Below, piece by piece: positions 38,659-47,666 of a DNA stretch of 64,000 nucleotides (position 1 is the stretch's first letter; every line of letters starts with the position of its first letter). Source of the DNA: Streptomyces griseochromogenes (GTDB lineage Bacteria; Actinomycetota; Actinomycetes; Streptomycetales; Streptomycetaceae). The notes beneath the pieces are model-generated. The model searched no databases. It saw nothing but the letters and a program-made list of their open reading frames with translations, and was not told the origin of the DNA. A program made the translations under genes and the position numbers. The stretch spans positions 3,162,001 through 3,226,000 of the forward strand of contig NZ_CP016279.1 in NCBI RefSeq assembly GCF_001542625.1. The letters are read 5' to 3'.

Positions 38659-39723
38659 CTACGGTACCCGGGCCGTCCACTCGGGTGACGTGAACTTGGT
38701 GCGGGCCAACTCCTGGGCGCGCGCCAGCTCCCGGTCCGTCACCTTGCCGTCCACGAGGCCGTACCGCCGCCGGAACGACTCGATCAGCCGGTCGATGACG
38801 GTCTCGCGCGGCAGCCCCGTCTGCCGGCGCAGCGGATCGACGCGCTTCTTCGCGCTCCTGGTGCCCTTGTCGGACAGCTTCTCCCGCCCGATCCTCAGCA
38901 CCTCGACCATTTTGTCGGCGTCGATGTCGTAGGACATGGTCACGTGGTGCAGAACGGCGCCGGGCCCGCCGTCGTCGCCCACGATCCGCTTCTGCGCCGC
39001 GCCCGCGATCTTGCCCTGGTCGGTGGCGATGTCGTTCAGCGGCTGGTACCAGGCACGGATCCCCATCTCGCCGAGGGCGCCGAGCACCCAGTCGTCCAGG
39101 TAGGCGTAACTGTCCTGGAAGGACAGGCCCTGGACCAGCGCCTGGGGCACCGACAGCGAGTACGTGATCGTGTTGCCGGGCTCCACGAACATGGCGCCGC
39201 CGCCGGAGATCCGCCGCACCACCTGGATGCCGTGCCGGGCGGCGCCCTCCGGGTCCACCTCGTTGCGCAGCGACTGGAAGCTGCCGATGACCACGGCGGG
39301 CGCGCCCCACTCCCACACCCGCAGGGTGGGCGGGCGCCGGCCCGCGGCGACCTCGGCCGTGAGCACCTCGTCCAGGGCCATGTGCAGGGCGGGGGACTGC
39401 GGGCCCTCGTGGATCAGCTGCCAGTCGTAGTCGGTCCAGTCCGTGGCGTGCGCGAGCGCCCGGCGCACCGCGACCCCGACGCCCTCCGGCGTCAGGCCGT
39501 ACATCACGGTCCCCGCGGGCAGCGCCGCCTCGATCCGGGCGGCCAGCCCGGCCGCGTCCGTGTCCGCCGGCGCGCCCTCCAGCGCGCGGTTCACCGCGTC
39601 GAGTGCCTCGTCGGGCTCCAGGAAGAAGTCGCCCGCGACGCGCGCGTGGCGCAGCACGCCGCCCTCGGCCTCGACGTCCACGACGATCAGCTTGCCGCCG
39701 GGCACCTTGTACTCACCGTGCAC
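38659..39723 (-). CDS. Lipoate-protein ligase A family, permuted domain order
   Basis: 354 residues. The catalytic biotin/lipoate ligase domain occupies about 100-320: ALHMALDEVL, RISGGGAMFVEPGNTITYS, and DIATDQGKIAGAAQKR with the active-site Lys. The first ~85 residues (MHGEYKVPGGKLIVVDVEAE, VAGDFFLEPDEALDAVN) match the accessory domain that lies C-terminal in E. coli LplA. The enzyme would adenylate lipoate and attach it to dehydrogenase E2 or GcvH subunits. GAGGAGG precedes the ATG. Confidence 0.85.
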   Translation of the reverse strand: MHGEYKVPGGKLIVVDVEAEGGVLRHARVAGDFFLEPDEALDAVNRALEGAPADTDAAGLAARIEAALPAGTVMYGLTPEGVGVAVRRALAHATDWTDYDWQLIHEGPQSPALHMALDEVLTAEVAAGRRPPTLRVWEWGAPAVVIGSFQSLRNEVDPEGAARHGIQVVRRISGGGAMFVEPGNTITYSLSVPQALVQGLSFQDSYAYLDDWVLGALGEMGIRAWYQPLNDIATDQGKIAGAAQKRIVGDDGGPGAVLHHVTMSYDIDADKMVEVLRIGREKLSDKGTRSAKKRVDPLRRQTGLPRETVIDRLIESFRRRYGLVDGKVTDRELARAQELARTKFTSPEWTARVP

Positions 39724-39826
39724 CGCCCGGGCCTCCTCTCCTGCCGCACAAGATCAACGCCGCAGGCGGCCGTGGTGTTCCCGGGCGGGATGTTCCCGGG
39801 CGACCCGGAGCGGTCCGAGGCGGGTG

Positions 39827-40315
39827 TCAGTAGCGCAGGGCCGTGCCGACGGCCGCCTTCACCTCACCGGTCAGGTCGCGGTTGCTGCCGGCGGTGCCCT
39901 CGCCGGAGGCACCGGCGGCCACGTCCTTGAGCGTCACCACGGTCACGTCCAGCAGATTGCCGCTCTTGTCAGTGAAGTTGACCTGGACGGCGAAGGACTT
40001 GGCGGAGCCCGCGGTGTTCTTGGCGGTGACCTTGACCGTGGCTTTGGCGCCGTTGCCGGTGGCCACGGTGCCGAGTGACACGTCGTCCTTCGCGTTCACC
40101 CCACCCTTGGCCTCGTCGAGCTTGCGCTTGGCCTCCGCCGAGGCCGAGGCCAGCGCGTCGGACCCCCGGGAGGCGAGGGACGCGGCGGCGGAGGAGGCCA
40201 TCGAAGCCGCCTTGCTGGCGGTGCCGGACGGACTTCCGGAGTTGTCGGAGCATCCGGCCGCCGCGACCACCGCCAGCACCACACCCGCCGCGCCCAGTGT
40301 CCAGTGCCCTTTCAT
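39827..40315 (-). CDS. Lipoprotein with an FxLYD-type domain
   Basis: 162 residues from ATG 40315. A lipobox AAAGC (Cys about 22) is followed by an Ala/Ser-rich linker (ASMASSAAASLASRGSDALA). The C-terminal ~80 residues form an immunoglobulin-like beta domain (KATVKVTAKNTAGSAKSFAV, NLLDVTVVTLKDVAAG) as in FxLYD proteins found on actinobacterial surfaces. Ligand unknown. Confidence 0.65.
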   Translation of the reverse strand: MKGHWTLGAAGVVLAVVAAAGCSDNSGSPSGTASKAASMASSAAASLASRGSDALASASAEAKRKLDEAKGGVNAKDDVSLGTVATGNGAKATVKVTAKNTAGSAKSFAVQVNFTDKSGNLLDVTVVTLKDVAAGASGEGTAGSNRDLTGEVKAAVGTALRY

Positions 40316-40569
40316 ACCGCGCCTCCTGTGCCCTCGGGGCGTTCTGCCCCTCTCAGTGAAAGGGGCGCGGCCACGATGCGCACACCGGGGACAGCGAGGA
40401 CCGGCGGCCGTCCGGCGGCGCGTGCTCCGTCGCCCGCGCACAACTCCGGGGCGGTGGCGCACCACGTTCCCGTCCGGCTCCGTTGCGCCGAGCGGCGGGT
40501 CAGCCGGTTCTGGCGGATAGTGGAGAGGGGACCTCGTCCCCCGGCAGCCCCCGTTCCTCAGGAGGCTCG

Positions 40570-40905
40570 ATGCTCTCTTCACGGTCGCTCGCCGCGCTCA
40601 TCGGCATCACGTTGTTCGGCATCGCGCTCACCGCGTGCCAGGACCAGGCGTCCGGTCAGATCATCGCGCGGAACGATGCCAGGATCGTGGAGACTCTCTC
40701 CAACCCGCCGATCCACGGATGTCACCGTTTCCCCGCGGGCGTGACGCACATCAACAACCAGACTCAGAGCAGCCTGCTGCTCTACTCGACACCCGACTGC
40801 ACCGTGCCGCGGGGCGGGCAGAGCGACTACCTCGACATCGGGGCGTCGGATTACGCCGTCCGGACCACCGGCCTGTGGCAGAGCTTCTCCTTCGCCCCCG
40901 ACTGA
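40570..40905 (+). CDS. Small lipoprotein
   Basis: 111 residues. AGGAGG lies just before ATG 40570. The signal peptide ends in lipobox LTAC (Cys about 23). The mature part has two more cysteines (HGCHRF, PDCTVPRG), likely a disulfide, around a beta-rich segment (GVTHINNQTQSSLLLYS). The pattern recalls beta/gamma-crystallin-like or peptidase-inhibitor-like small exported proteins of Streptomyces, but I cannot assign one. It converges on the CorA gene. Confidence 0.6.
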   Translation: MLSSRSLAALIGITLFGIALTACQDQASGQIIARNDARIVETLSNPPIHGCHRFPAGVTHINNQTQSSLLLYSTPDCTVPRGGQSDYLDIGASDYAVRTTGLWQSFSFAPD

Positions 40906-40914
40906 GCCGCGGGC

Positions 40915-41907
40915 TCAGACGTCCTCCAGGCCGTCGTCGTCACGGAGCCTTCTCCAGATGCGCGTGCGGTGCAGGATGTAGAGAGCGGCGAACAGGGAAA
41001 CCACCTGCAGACCCACGGCGAGAAGCCAGAAGACGGCCTTGCTCTCCATCTCGTCGGTGAGGTAGCTGAAGTTCATGCCGAAGTATCCGGTCAGGAACGT
41101 CAGCGGCAGGAAGATCGTCGATACGATGGCCAGCCGGTTGATCACACCGTTCTGCTCGCCCGAAACGAGGGACGAGTAGGTGGCGAAGGCCCGCCGCGTG
41201 GCCTCCTGCAGGGACTGGATGTCCGTGAGCACGAGCCGGCCGGTGCTCTGGAACTCCCCGGCCATCCGTTGGCGCTCCCTGGGGAACGCGCGGTTCATCA
41301 TCCTGCGTGTGAGGATCTCGTCCATCGCCTGGAGGTAGGGCAGCAGGGAGTGGTGCAGGCGCGCGGCACGCCGCCGTAGCCGGGCCAGACGGTAGACCTG
41401 CTCGGGGCGGCGTCGCTCGAACATCTCGTCCTCGAGGTCCTCCACGGCGAGGACATCCGCCACCGTGGCCCGTCGGAACGTGTCCAGAGCCCCCTGCAGC
41501 AGCAGGAACAGCAAGGCCGCCGTGTCGGCAGGACTCTCGTGCCCGAGCCGTGCCATGAGGCGCTCCAACGGCACGGCCGGTCCCCGGTGGAGCATCAGCA
41601 GGTGCCGCTCCGTCACGAGGACATGGATGTGGACGAAGTCTTCACCTTCGACGACGGGTACGACGAGACCGATCCTGTCGCCGAGAAACTCGGCCCGCGC
41701 CGGTTCACCCGCCCTGCCGAACCAGGGCGGACTCTCGGACGCCAGACCGAGCCCGGTGACGACCGGCGTTCCCTCGGCCGCCGGATCGTCGGGCAACTGG
41801 ACGTCGACGAGCAGGAAATCGGATGCGGCGAGGCGCTCGCGCGCTTCCGCCAGGCCCGTACGAGCGATGGTCCCTCCGGGCATCGACACCACCGATACGA
41901 TCATCAT
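40915..41907 (-). CDS. CorA-family magnesium/divalent-cation transporter
   Basis: 330 residues. An N-terminal cytoplasmic alpha/beta domain and long helices (LEDLEDEMFERRRPEQVYRL) lead to two C-terminal transmembrane helices; the signature is YFGMNF, the G-M-N selectivity motif after helix 1 (VSTIFLPLTFLTGYFGMNF). CorA pentamers import Mg2+ (some Co2+ or Ni2+). ATG 41907; the region upstream (41908-42273) is a long divergent spacer. Confidence 0.88.
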   Translation of the reverse strand: MMIVSVVSMPGGTIARTGLAEARERLAASDFLLVDVQLPDDPAAEGTPVVTGLGLASESPPWFGRAGEPARAEFLGDRIGLVVPVVEGEDFVHIHVLVTERHLLMLHRGPAVPLERLMARLGHESPADTAALLFLLLQGALDTFRRATVADVLAVEDLEDEMFERRRPEQVYRLARLRRRAARLHHSLLPYLQAMDEILTRRMMNRAFPRERQRMAGEFQSTGRLVLTDIQSLQEATRRAFATYSSLVSGEQNGVINRLAIVSTIFLPLTFLTGYFGMNFSYLTDEMESKAVFWLLAVGLQVVSLFAALYILHRTRIWRRLRDDDGLEDV

Positions 41908-42273
41908 CCCTCACTGTTGTCGGAAGCCCGTGTCCCACGGTGCGTACACTCCGACGTCCCCGGTCGCGGAGACACGCAGGCGCATCGGCGGTTGCCCCGA
42001 ACGGGTGAGCGCGTCTCCGTGCGGTCGCGGGGCCAGGGTTCCGATCGTCGGCGGAGGTGCTGCCGAGCGGCGGCTCACGTATGCGTCTTTCGTGCCGGAG
42101 GCGGGGATGGCGGGGCACCAGGTGATCGATAGTCTGCCGGGGGGACGGACGCAGGAGGAGCTCGGATCGACCTCCCCGGATTCGCTTCGAGAACCGCCCT
42201 GAGAGCCGCCCTGAGAACTGTCGCGAGGACCGACGGTCCGGCCGCCGAGCGAAACAGTGAGGTGAGAGGCAGC
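41908..42273. other. Divergent intergenic region
   Basis: 366 bp between corA-like and the second GGT-like gene. No recognisable gene. It contains a short direct repeat, CCGCCCTGAGA at about 42192 and 42204, close to the plus-strand start. Promoters for both genes are presumably here, but no clear consensus pair is visible. Confidence 0.4.
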
Positions 42274-44079
42274 ATGTTCACCACCCGGCCCACCCTCCAG
42301 GGCACCTTCGGCATGGTGTCCTCCACCCACTGGCTGGCTTCCCAGTCGGCGATGGCGGTCCTGGAGGACGGCGGCAACGCCTTCGACGCGGCCGTGGCGG
42401 GCGCCTTCGTGCTGCATGTGGTGGAGCCGCACCTGAACGGGCCCGCCGGTGAGGTGCCCATCCTGCTCGCCCCGGCCGACGGTACGGTGCGCGTGCTGTG
42501 CGGACAGGGCGTGGCCCCGGCGGGCGCCACGATCGCGCACTACAGGGGGCTCGGTCTGGATCTCGTACCCGGCACGGGACCGCTCGCGGCCGCCGTGCCC
42601 GGCGCCTTCGACGCCTGGCTGCTGCTCCTGCGCGACCACGGCACCAAGTCCCTCGACGACGTCCTGAAGTACGCCGTCGGGTACGCCGAGCACGGGCACG
42701 CGCCCGTGGAGAACGTCGGCGCGACCGTGCAGAGCGTCCGGGAGCTGTTCGAAACCGAGTGGACCTCCTCGGCGGAGGTGTACCTGCCCGGGGGCAGGAC
42801 GCCCCGGCCCGGCGCGCTGCTGCGCAATCCCGCCCTCGCCGCCACCTGGAAGCGGCTGCTGGCCGAGACCGCCCGGGCCGGCGACCGGGAGGCCCGGATC
42901 GACGCCGCGCGCGAGGTGTGGCGCTCGGGCTTCATCGCCGAGGCCCTGGTACGGCAGTCCCGGCGGCCCACCCTGGACACCAGCGGCGAACGGCACGTCG
43001 GCACCCTCACCGAGGCCGACCTGGCCGGCTGGTCGGCGGCCTACGAGCCACCGGTGACGTACGACTGGAACGGCTGGACCGTGTGCAAGGCGGGCCCCTG
43101 GAGCCAGGGCCCCGCCTTCCTCCAGCAGCTCGCCCTGCTCCCGTCCGAGCTGCCCGCCTACGGCTCGGCCGACTACGTCCACCTGCTGATCGAGGGCTGC
43201 AAGCTCGCCATGGCCGACCGTGAGGCCTGGTACGGGGACGCGGCCGAGGTGCCGCTCGCCGAGCTGCTGTCGGACGGCTACAACGCCTCCCGGCGGGCCC
43301 TGGTCGGCGCCAAAGCCTCCTACGAGCTGCGCCCCGGCAGCCCCGGCGGACGCACCCCGCGCCTTCCCCGCCAGGCGCACGCGCGCGTGGAGGCCGGTCA
43401 GGACACCGGCTTCGACCCGCTGGGCGTGGGGGAGCCCACCGTGGCCGACCTCCGAGTCGCCGCCGACGGCGGCACCCGCGGCGACACCTGCCACCTGGAC
43501 GTCGTCGACCGCTGGGGCAACATGATCGCGGCCACGCCCAGCGGCGGCTGGCTCCAGTCCAACCCGGTCGTACCCGAGCTGGGCTTCCCGCTCGGCACCC
43601 GGCTGCAGATGACCTGGCTGGAAGAGGGCCTGCCGAACTCCCTCACCCCGGGCCGCCGCCCCCGCACCACCCTCACTCCGTCCGTCGCGCTGCGCGACGG
43701 CGTCCCGGTGCTGGCGTTCGGCACGCCGGGCGGCGACCAGCAGGACCAGTGGCAGCTGCACTTCTTTCTCGCCGCCACCCTGCGGGCCCCGGTCCGTGGC
43801 GGCCTCGACCTGCAGGGCGCGATCGACGCCCCGAACTGGCACAACGACGGCTTCCCCAGCTCCTTCTTCCCGCGCGGGCACCGCCCCGGCAGCGTGACGG
43901 TGGAGTCCCGCATGGACACGGAAGTGGTCGAGGAGCTGCGTCGGCGCGGCCACGACATCACGGTCGGCCCCGGCTGGTCGGAAGGCCGCCTGTGCGCGGT
44001 GGCCCGTGACCCCGAGTCGGGAATTCTGTCGGCGGCCGCGAATCCTCGCGGGATGCAGGGATACGCGGTGGGCCGCTGA
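42274..44079 (+). CDS. Gamma-glutamyltransferase-family protein, cytoplasmic
   Basis: 601 residues without a signal peptide. DGGNAFDAAVAGAFVLHVVE is the N-terminal signature; the predicted nucleophile is Thr 405 in RGDTCHLDVVDRWGN, where the usual second Thr is Cys; FGTPGGDQQDQW replaces the G-S-P-G-G loop. These features place it in the GGT-like branch that includes acylases and oxamate amidohydrolase-like enzymes rather than true GGT. Substrate unknown. GTGAGAGG precedes ATG 42274. Its stop is the first unit of an 8-bp tandem repeat. Confidence 0.8.
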   Translation: MFTTRPTLQGTFGMVSSTHWLASQSAMAVLEDGGNAFDAAVAGAFVLHVVEPHLNGPAGEVPILLAPADGTVRVLCGQGVAPAGATIAHYRGLGLDLVPGTGPLAAAVPGAFDAWLLLLRDHGTKSLDDVLKYAVGYAEHGHAPVENVGATVQSVRELFETEWTSSAEVYLPGGRTPRPGALLRNPALAATWKRLLAETARAGDREARIDAAREVWRSGFIAEALVRQSRRPTLDTSGERHVGTLTEADLAGWSAAYEPPVTYDWNGWTVCKAGPWSQGPAFLQQLALLPSELPAYGSADYVHLLIEGCKLAMADREAWYGDAAEVPLAELLSDGYNASRRALVGAKASYELRPGSPGGRTPRLPRQAHARVEAGQDTGFDPLGVGEPTVADLRVAADGGTRGDTCHLDVVDRWGNMIAATPSGGWLQSNPVVPELGFPLGTRLQMTWLEEGLPNSLTPGRRPRTTLTPSVALRDGVPVLAFGTPGGDQQDQWQLHFFLAATLRAPVRGGLDLQGAIDAPNWHNDGFPSSFFPRGHRPGSVTVESRMDTEVVEELRRRGHDITVGPGWSEGRLCAVARDPESGILSAAANPRGMQGYAVGR

Positions 44080-44135
44080 GCCGCTGAGCCGCTGAGCCGC
44101 TGAGCCGCTGAGCCGCTGAGCCGCTGGGCCGCTGA
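44072..44135 (+). repeat. 8-bp tandem repeat (GCCGCTGA x8)
   Basis: Eight consecutive copies of GCCGCTGA, with one G for A change in copy seven, starting in the last codons of the GGT-like gene. Because 8 is not a multiple of 3, each frame meets a TGA quickly, so the array does not lengthen the protein. Copy number may vary by slippage. Confidence 0.9.
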
Positions 44136-44237
44136 GGCCTGAGGGTGCTGACGCCGCGACCACTGCGGCTGCGGCTGCGGCGGGCGTCCGGCGGCTGGCC
44201 GACCTGTGACATCCGCCAGGCCGGTGGGCTCAGTGGC

Positions 44238-44561
44238 CTCGGGCGGTCAGCCCTCGCCGCGAGCCTTGGGGAGCGGCCCTTGCACGTCGGGCTTGGCGAT
44301 GAGCGCTTGAACATGGGCCCCGGTGCCCGAGCCACGGCCACCAGTCTCGGCGTGCGACTCACGTGCACCCGCCTCGGTGCCCGGCCCACGTCCACCGACC
44401 TCGATGGCTGGTTCTCGCCCATGTGTGACTGTGGCGGTCTCTTGCCGGCGGGTTGCGGCGACCGGCCCTTGCCCCTCGCCCTCGGTGACCGCTTCCGGCC
44501 CACCGGCCTCGGTATTCAGTCGCTTCCCACGGGCCCCGGCAATCGGCCCGTGTCCACCGAC
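44238..44561. repeat. Degenerate 27-bp tandem repeat (12 units)
   Basis: Read in plus-strand frame 44238, twelve consecutive 9-residue units follow one pattern, L-G-x-R-P-x-x-T-G/D: LGRSALAAS, LGERPLHVG, LGDERLNMG, PGARATATS, LGVRLTCTR, LGARPTSTD, LDGWFSPMC, DCGGLLPAG, CGDRPLPLA, LGDRFRPTG, LGIQSLPTG, PGNRPVSTD. The minus strand shows the same 27-bp period. A frame runs 44145-44648 on the plus strand, but with lower third-position GC than neighbours and no ribosome site, so coding is doubtful. It fills the 570-bp space between two genes. Confidence 0.7.
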
Positions 44562-44652
44562 CCGACCCGCTCGCACCCGTTCTTCATCCCGATTCCACCT
44601 CACGTCCATCACTCGGGCGGGGATTGTCAGTGGCGCGTGTTCTCATAAGGGC

Positions 44653-45498
44653 ATGATCCAAGACACGGAAACCATCGACGAGTTTCTCGCCCGCTGCTCG
44701 GCCGACGTGGAGGAAGCGGTTCGCAAGGCGGCCGAGGCCGAGATCCTGCCCCGCTTCCGCAGCCTCGCCGAGCACGAGGTGGACCAGAAGAGCGGACCGC
44801 ACGACCTGGTGACCGACGCCGACCGCCTCGCCGAGCGTCGGCTCACCGAAGACCTCGGCGCTCTGCTGCCCGGTTCGGTGGTCGTCGGCGAGGAGGCCGT
44901 GCACGCCGACCCGGCGTCGTACGACGCGATCCAGGGCGACGCGCCGGTCTGGATCATCGACCCGGTCGACGGCACACGCCAGTTCGTGCACGGCGACGAA
45001 GGCTTCTGCACCCTGATCGCGCTCGTCCACCGCGGCACCGTCCTGGCCTCCTGGACCTACGCCCCCGTGCGGGACCAGTTCGCCACGGCCGTCCGCGGCC
45101 GCGGCGCCTTCCTCGACGGCGAGCGACTGTTCGCGGGCCCGCCCGCACCCGGCCGTGACCTGCGTGTCGCCACCTCTCACCCGGACTACACCACCGACGA
45201 GCAGAAGCGCGCACTGCGCGTCCTGTGGACCGAGGGCATCGCCCCGCGACCCTGCGGCTCGGCGGGCCTCGAGTATCTCGCCATAGCCAGGGGCGAGTTG
45301 GATGCCGTGGCGTTCTCCTGGGAGGCCGCCTGGGACCACGCGGCGGGCCTGCTCCTGGTCGAGGAGGCGGGCGGTGCCCACCTGACCCGCGGCGGCGAGC
45401 CGTTCCGCGTGACCGGAGCGAACGCGTTGCCGTTCACCGCCGCGAGGGACGCCGCGACGGCACACCGGATCGCGGAGCTGCTGCGCACGCCCGCCTGA
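44653..45498 (+). CDS. Inositol monophosphatase family phosphatase (HisN/SuhB-like)
   Basis: 281 residues. Metal-binding motifs: HDLVTDADRLAE, GEEAVHAD, IDPVDGTRQFVHGDEGFCT (D-P-x-D-G-T) and SWEAAWDHAAGLLLVEEAGG (W-D-x-x-A-G). The family dephosphorylates inositol phosphates, histidinol phosphate or PAP. Sequence details do not separate these; in actinobacteria this type is often the histidinol phosphatase HisN. ATG 44653 follows ATAAGGGC. Confidence 0.85.
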   Translation: MIQDTETIDEFLARCSADVEEAVRKAAEAEILPRFRSLAEHEVDQKSGPHDLVTDADRLAERRLTEDLGALLPGSVVVGEEAVHADPASYDAIQGDAPVWIIDPVDGTRQFVHGDEGFCTLIALVHRGTVLASWTYAPVRDQFATAVRGRGAFLDGERLFAGPPAPGRDLRVATSHPDYTTDEQKRALRVLWTEGIAPRPCGSAGLEYLAIARGELDAVAFSWEAAWDHAAGLLLVEEAGGAHLTRGGEPFRVTGANALPFTAARDAATAHRIAELLRTPA

Positions 45499-45576
45499 GG
45501 CACCCTGCCCGGGGAGTGTCAGTCCTCCGGCATATCCTGACCTTGAGTGGCCATCGGCTGACGAAGGGGTCCGAAG

Positions 45577-46995
45577 GTGCCGTCGATGCTCGATGCGGTT
45601 GTGGTGGGTGCGGGACCGAACGGTCTGACCGCGGCCGTGGAGCTGGCCCGCCGGGGCTTCTCCGTCGCCCTCTTCGAGGCGAAGTCCACCGTGGGCGGCG
45701 GTGCCCGCACCGAGGAGCTGACCCTGCCCGGCTTCCGGCACGACCCGTGCTCGGCAGCCCACCCCCTCGGTATCAACTCGCCCGCGTTCCGCGCGCTGCC
45801 CCTCGACCGCTACGGCCTTCAGTGGCTGCACGCCAAACTGCCCATGGCGCATCCGTTCACGGACGGCACCGCGGCCGTGCTGTCCCGGTCCGTCGCCGAG
45901 ACGGCCGCCTCGTTCGGACCGCGCGACGCGGGCGCGTACCGCAGGCTGGTCGGGCCGTTCCTGCCCCATTGGGACACGCTCGCCCGGGACTTCATGTCCC
46001 TGCCCCTGACCTCGCTGCCCCGCGACCCGGTCACCCTCGCCCGCTTCGGCCTGGCCGGGCTGCCACCGTCCACCTGGCTGATGCGCCGCTTCCACGACGA
46101 GCGGTTCAAGGCCCTCTTCTCCGGCCTCGTCGCCCATGTCATCGCGCCGCTGGGCGGCCTGGCCACCGGCGCCGTCGGCCTCGTCTTCGCGCTGGCCGCG
46201 CACGCCCGCGGCTGGCCGGTCGCCCGAGGCGGCTCCCAGGCGATCTCCGACGCCCTCGCCGCCTACCTCAAGGACCTCGGCGGCCAGATTCACACGGACT
46301 ACGAGGTCAAGCGTCTGGACGACCTGCCGCCCGCGCGCGCGTACGTCTTCGACACCTCGCCCACCGCCCTCGCCCGCATCGCCGGCTTCGGCGGCTACTA
46401 CGACCGCTACCGCTACGGCGCCAGCGTCTTCAAGATCGACTATGCCCTGGACGGCCCCGTCCCCTGGACGGCTCCCGAGGCCCGCGTCGCCGGCACCGTG
46501 CAGATCGGCGCGAGCCGGGCCGAGATCGACACCGCCCTGCGCGCCGCGTCCACCGAGGGCCGGGCACCCGACAAGCCGTTCCTGATCACCGTGCAGCCCA
46601 GCGTGTCCGACCCCACCCGCGCCCCCGAGGGCAAGCACGTCTTCTGGGCGTACGGCCATGTCCCCAACGGCTGGCAGGGCGACCTCACGGACGCGATAGA
46701 ACGCCAGCTTGAGCGCTTCGCGCCGGGCTTCCGCGACCGCGTCCTGGCCCGCGCCACCGCGGGCCCGGCCGAGCTGGCGACCCGTAACGCCAACTACGTG
46801 GGCGGCGACATCGCCTGCGGCGCCGCTTCCGGACTCCAGCTGATGCTGCGCCCCAAACTGTCCCTGTTCCCGTATCGCACCCCCCACCCGGCCGTCTTCA
46901 TCTGTTCCTCGGCCACCCCGCCGGGACCCGGCGTGCACGGCATGTCGGGGCACAACGCGGCCAAGGCCGTGTGGAGGAGGCTGAGGCAGACATGA
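45577..46995 (+). CDS. FAD-dependent oxidoreductase of the phytoene desaturase/CrtI type
   Basis: 472 residues. The dinucleotide motif [20 protein letters not shown] near residue 7 binds [24 protein letters not shown] is the second part. The C-terminal [10 protein letters not shown] and [15 protein letters not shown] are typical of the NAD(P)/FAD oxidoreductases related to carotenoid desaturases and isomerases. Substrate unknown; no carotenoid genes are near. GTG 45577 has AAGGGG upstream; ATG 45586 is possible. The stop overlaps the macrodomain gene (ATGA). Confidence 0.82.
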   Translation: MPSMLDAVVVGAGPNGLTAAVELARRGFSVALFEAKSTVGGGARTEELTLPGFRHDPCSAAHPLGINSPAFRALPLDRYGLQWLHAKLPMAHPFTDGTAAVLSRSVAETAASFGPRDAGAYRRLVGPFLPHWDTLARDFMSLPLTSLPRDPVTLARFGLAGLPPSTWLMRRFHDERFKALFSGLVAHVIAPLGGLATGAVGLVFALAAHARGWPVARGGSQAISDALAAYLKDLGGQIHTDYEVKRLDDLPPARAYVFDTSPTALARIAGFGGYYDRYRYGASVFKIDYALDGPVPWTAPEARVAGTVQIGASRAEIDTALRAASTEGRAPDKPFLITVQPSVSDPTRAPEGKHVFWAYGHVPNGWQGDLTDAIERQLERFAPGFRDRVLARATAGPAELATRNANYVGGDIACGAASGLQLMLRPKLSLFPYRTPHPAVFICSSATPPGPGVHGMSGHNAAKAVWRRLRQT

Positions 46996-47501
46996 CCACC
47001 ATTACGTTCGTCCAGGGCGACATCACCCGGCAGAGCGCCGACGCGATCGTCAACGCGGCCAACTCCTCCCTGCTGGGCGGCGGAGGGGTCGACGGCGCGA
47101 TCCACCGCCGTGGCGGCCCCGCGATCCTCGCGGACTGCCGCAAACTGCGTGCCTCCCACTACGGCAGGGGCCTGTCCACCGGCAAGGCCGTCGCCACCAC
47201 GGCCGGCGATCTGGACGCCCGCTGGGTCATCCACACCGTCGGCCCGCGTTTCACCCGCGAGGAGGACCGGTCGGAGCTGCTGGCCTCCTGTTATCGGGAG
47301 TCGCTGCGGGTCGCGGATGAGCTCGGTGCTCGTACGGTCGCGTTTCCCGCCGTCTCCGCCGGTATCTACGGCTGGCCGATGGAGGACGCCGCCCGGATCG
47401 CGGTGGAGACGGTGCGAGCCACGGACACGGCGGTCGAGGAGGTCCGGTTCGTGCTCTTCGACGAGCGGGCGTACGAGGCGTTCGCCGCGCAGCTTCGCTG
47501 A
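46992..47501 (+). CDS. O-acetyl-ADP-ribose deacetylase (macrodomain)
   Basis: 169 residues, one complete MacroD-type domain: [20 protein letters not shown] binds ADP-ribose (Asp-Ile and Asn-Ala-Ala-Asn), [14 protein letters not shown] is the catalytic loop, and [10 protein letters not shown] the phosphate loop. It hydrolyses O-acetyl-ADP-ribose or mono-ADP-ribosyl groups in the cytoplasm. Translation is coupled to the oxidoreductase by an ATGA overlap, an uncommon pairing whose meaning is unclear. Confidence 0.88.
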   Translation: MTTITFVQGDITRQSADAIVNAANSSLLGGGGVDGAIHRRGGPAILADCRKLRASHYGRGLSTGKAVATTAGDLDARWVIHTVGPRFTREEDRSELLASCYRESLRVADELGARTVAFPAVSAGIYGWPMEDAARIAVETVRATDTAVEEVRFVLFDERAYEAFAAQLR

Positions 47502-47666
47502 GGCAACCACGGTTCGGTTTCCCGTTGTCGCCCGAGTCCCCGAGGCAATGGCGCCCGGCGTGACGAAGTCGTACCGGTTCTCGCCGGTCGTGACGAGACC
47601 GGTCGGGAGGCCGTCCGCACCCGGCTGAGGGATCGCCCGAGGTGCAAGGCCGGATACGCTGACAGC

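Noticed and set aside
44072..44561. Possible CRISPR array
   Set aside because: The units are contiguous 8-bp and 27-bp tandem repeats without unique spacers, and no cas gene is in the window.
44145..44648. Hypothetical plus-strand gene covering the 27-bp repeats
   Set aside because: No ribosome site, reduced third-position GC, and an equally open minus strand; recorded as a repeat rather than a CDS.
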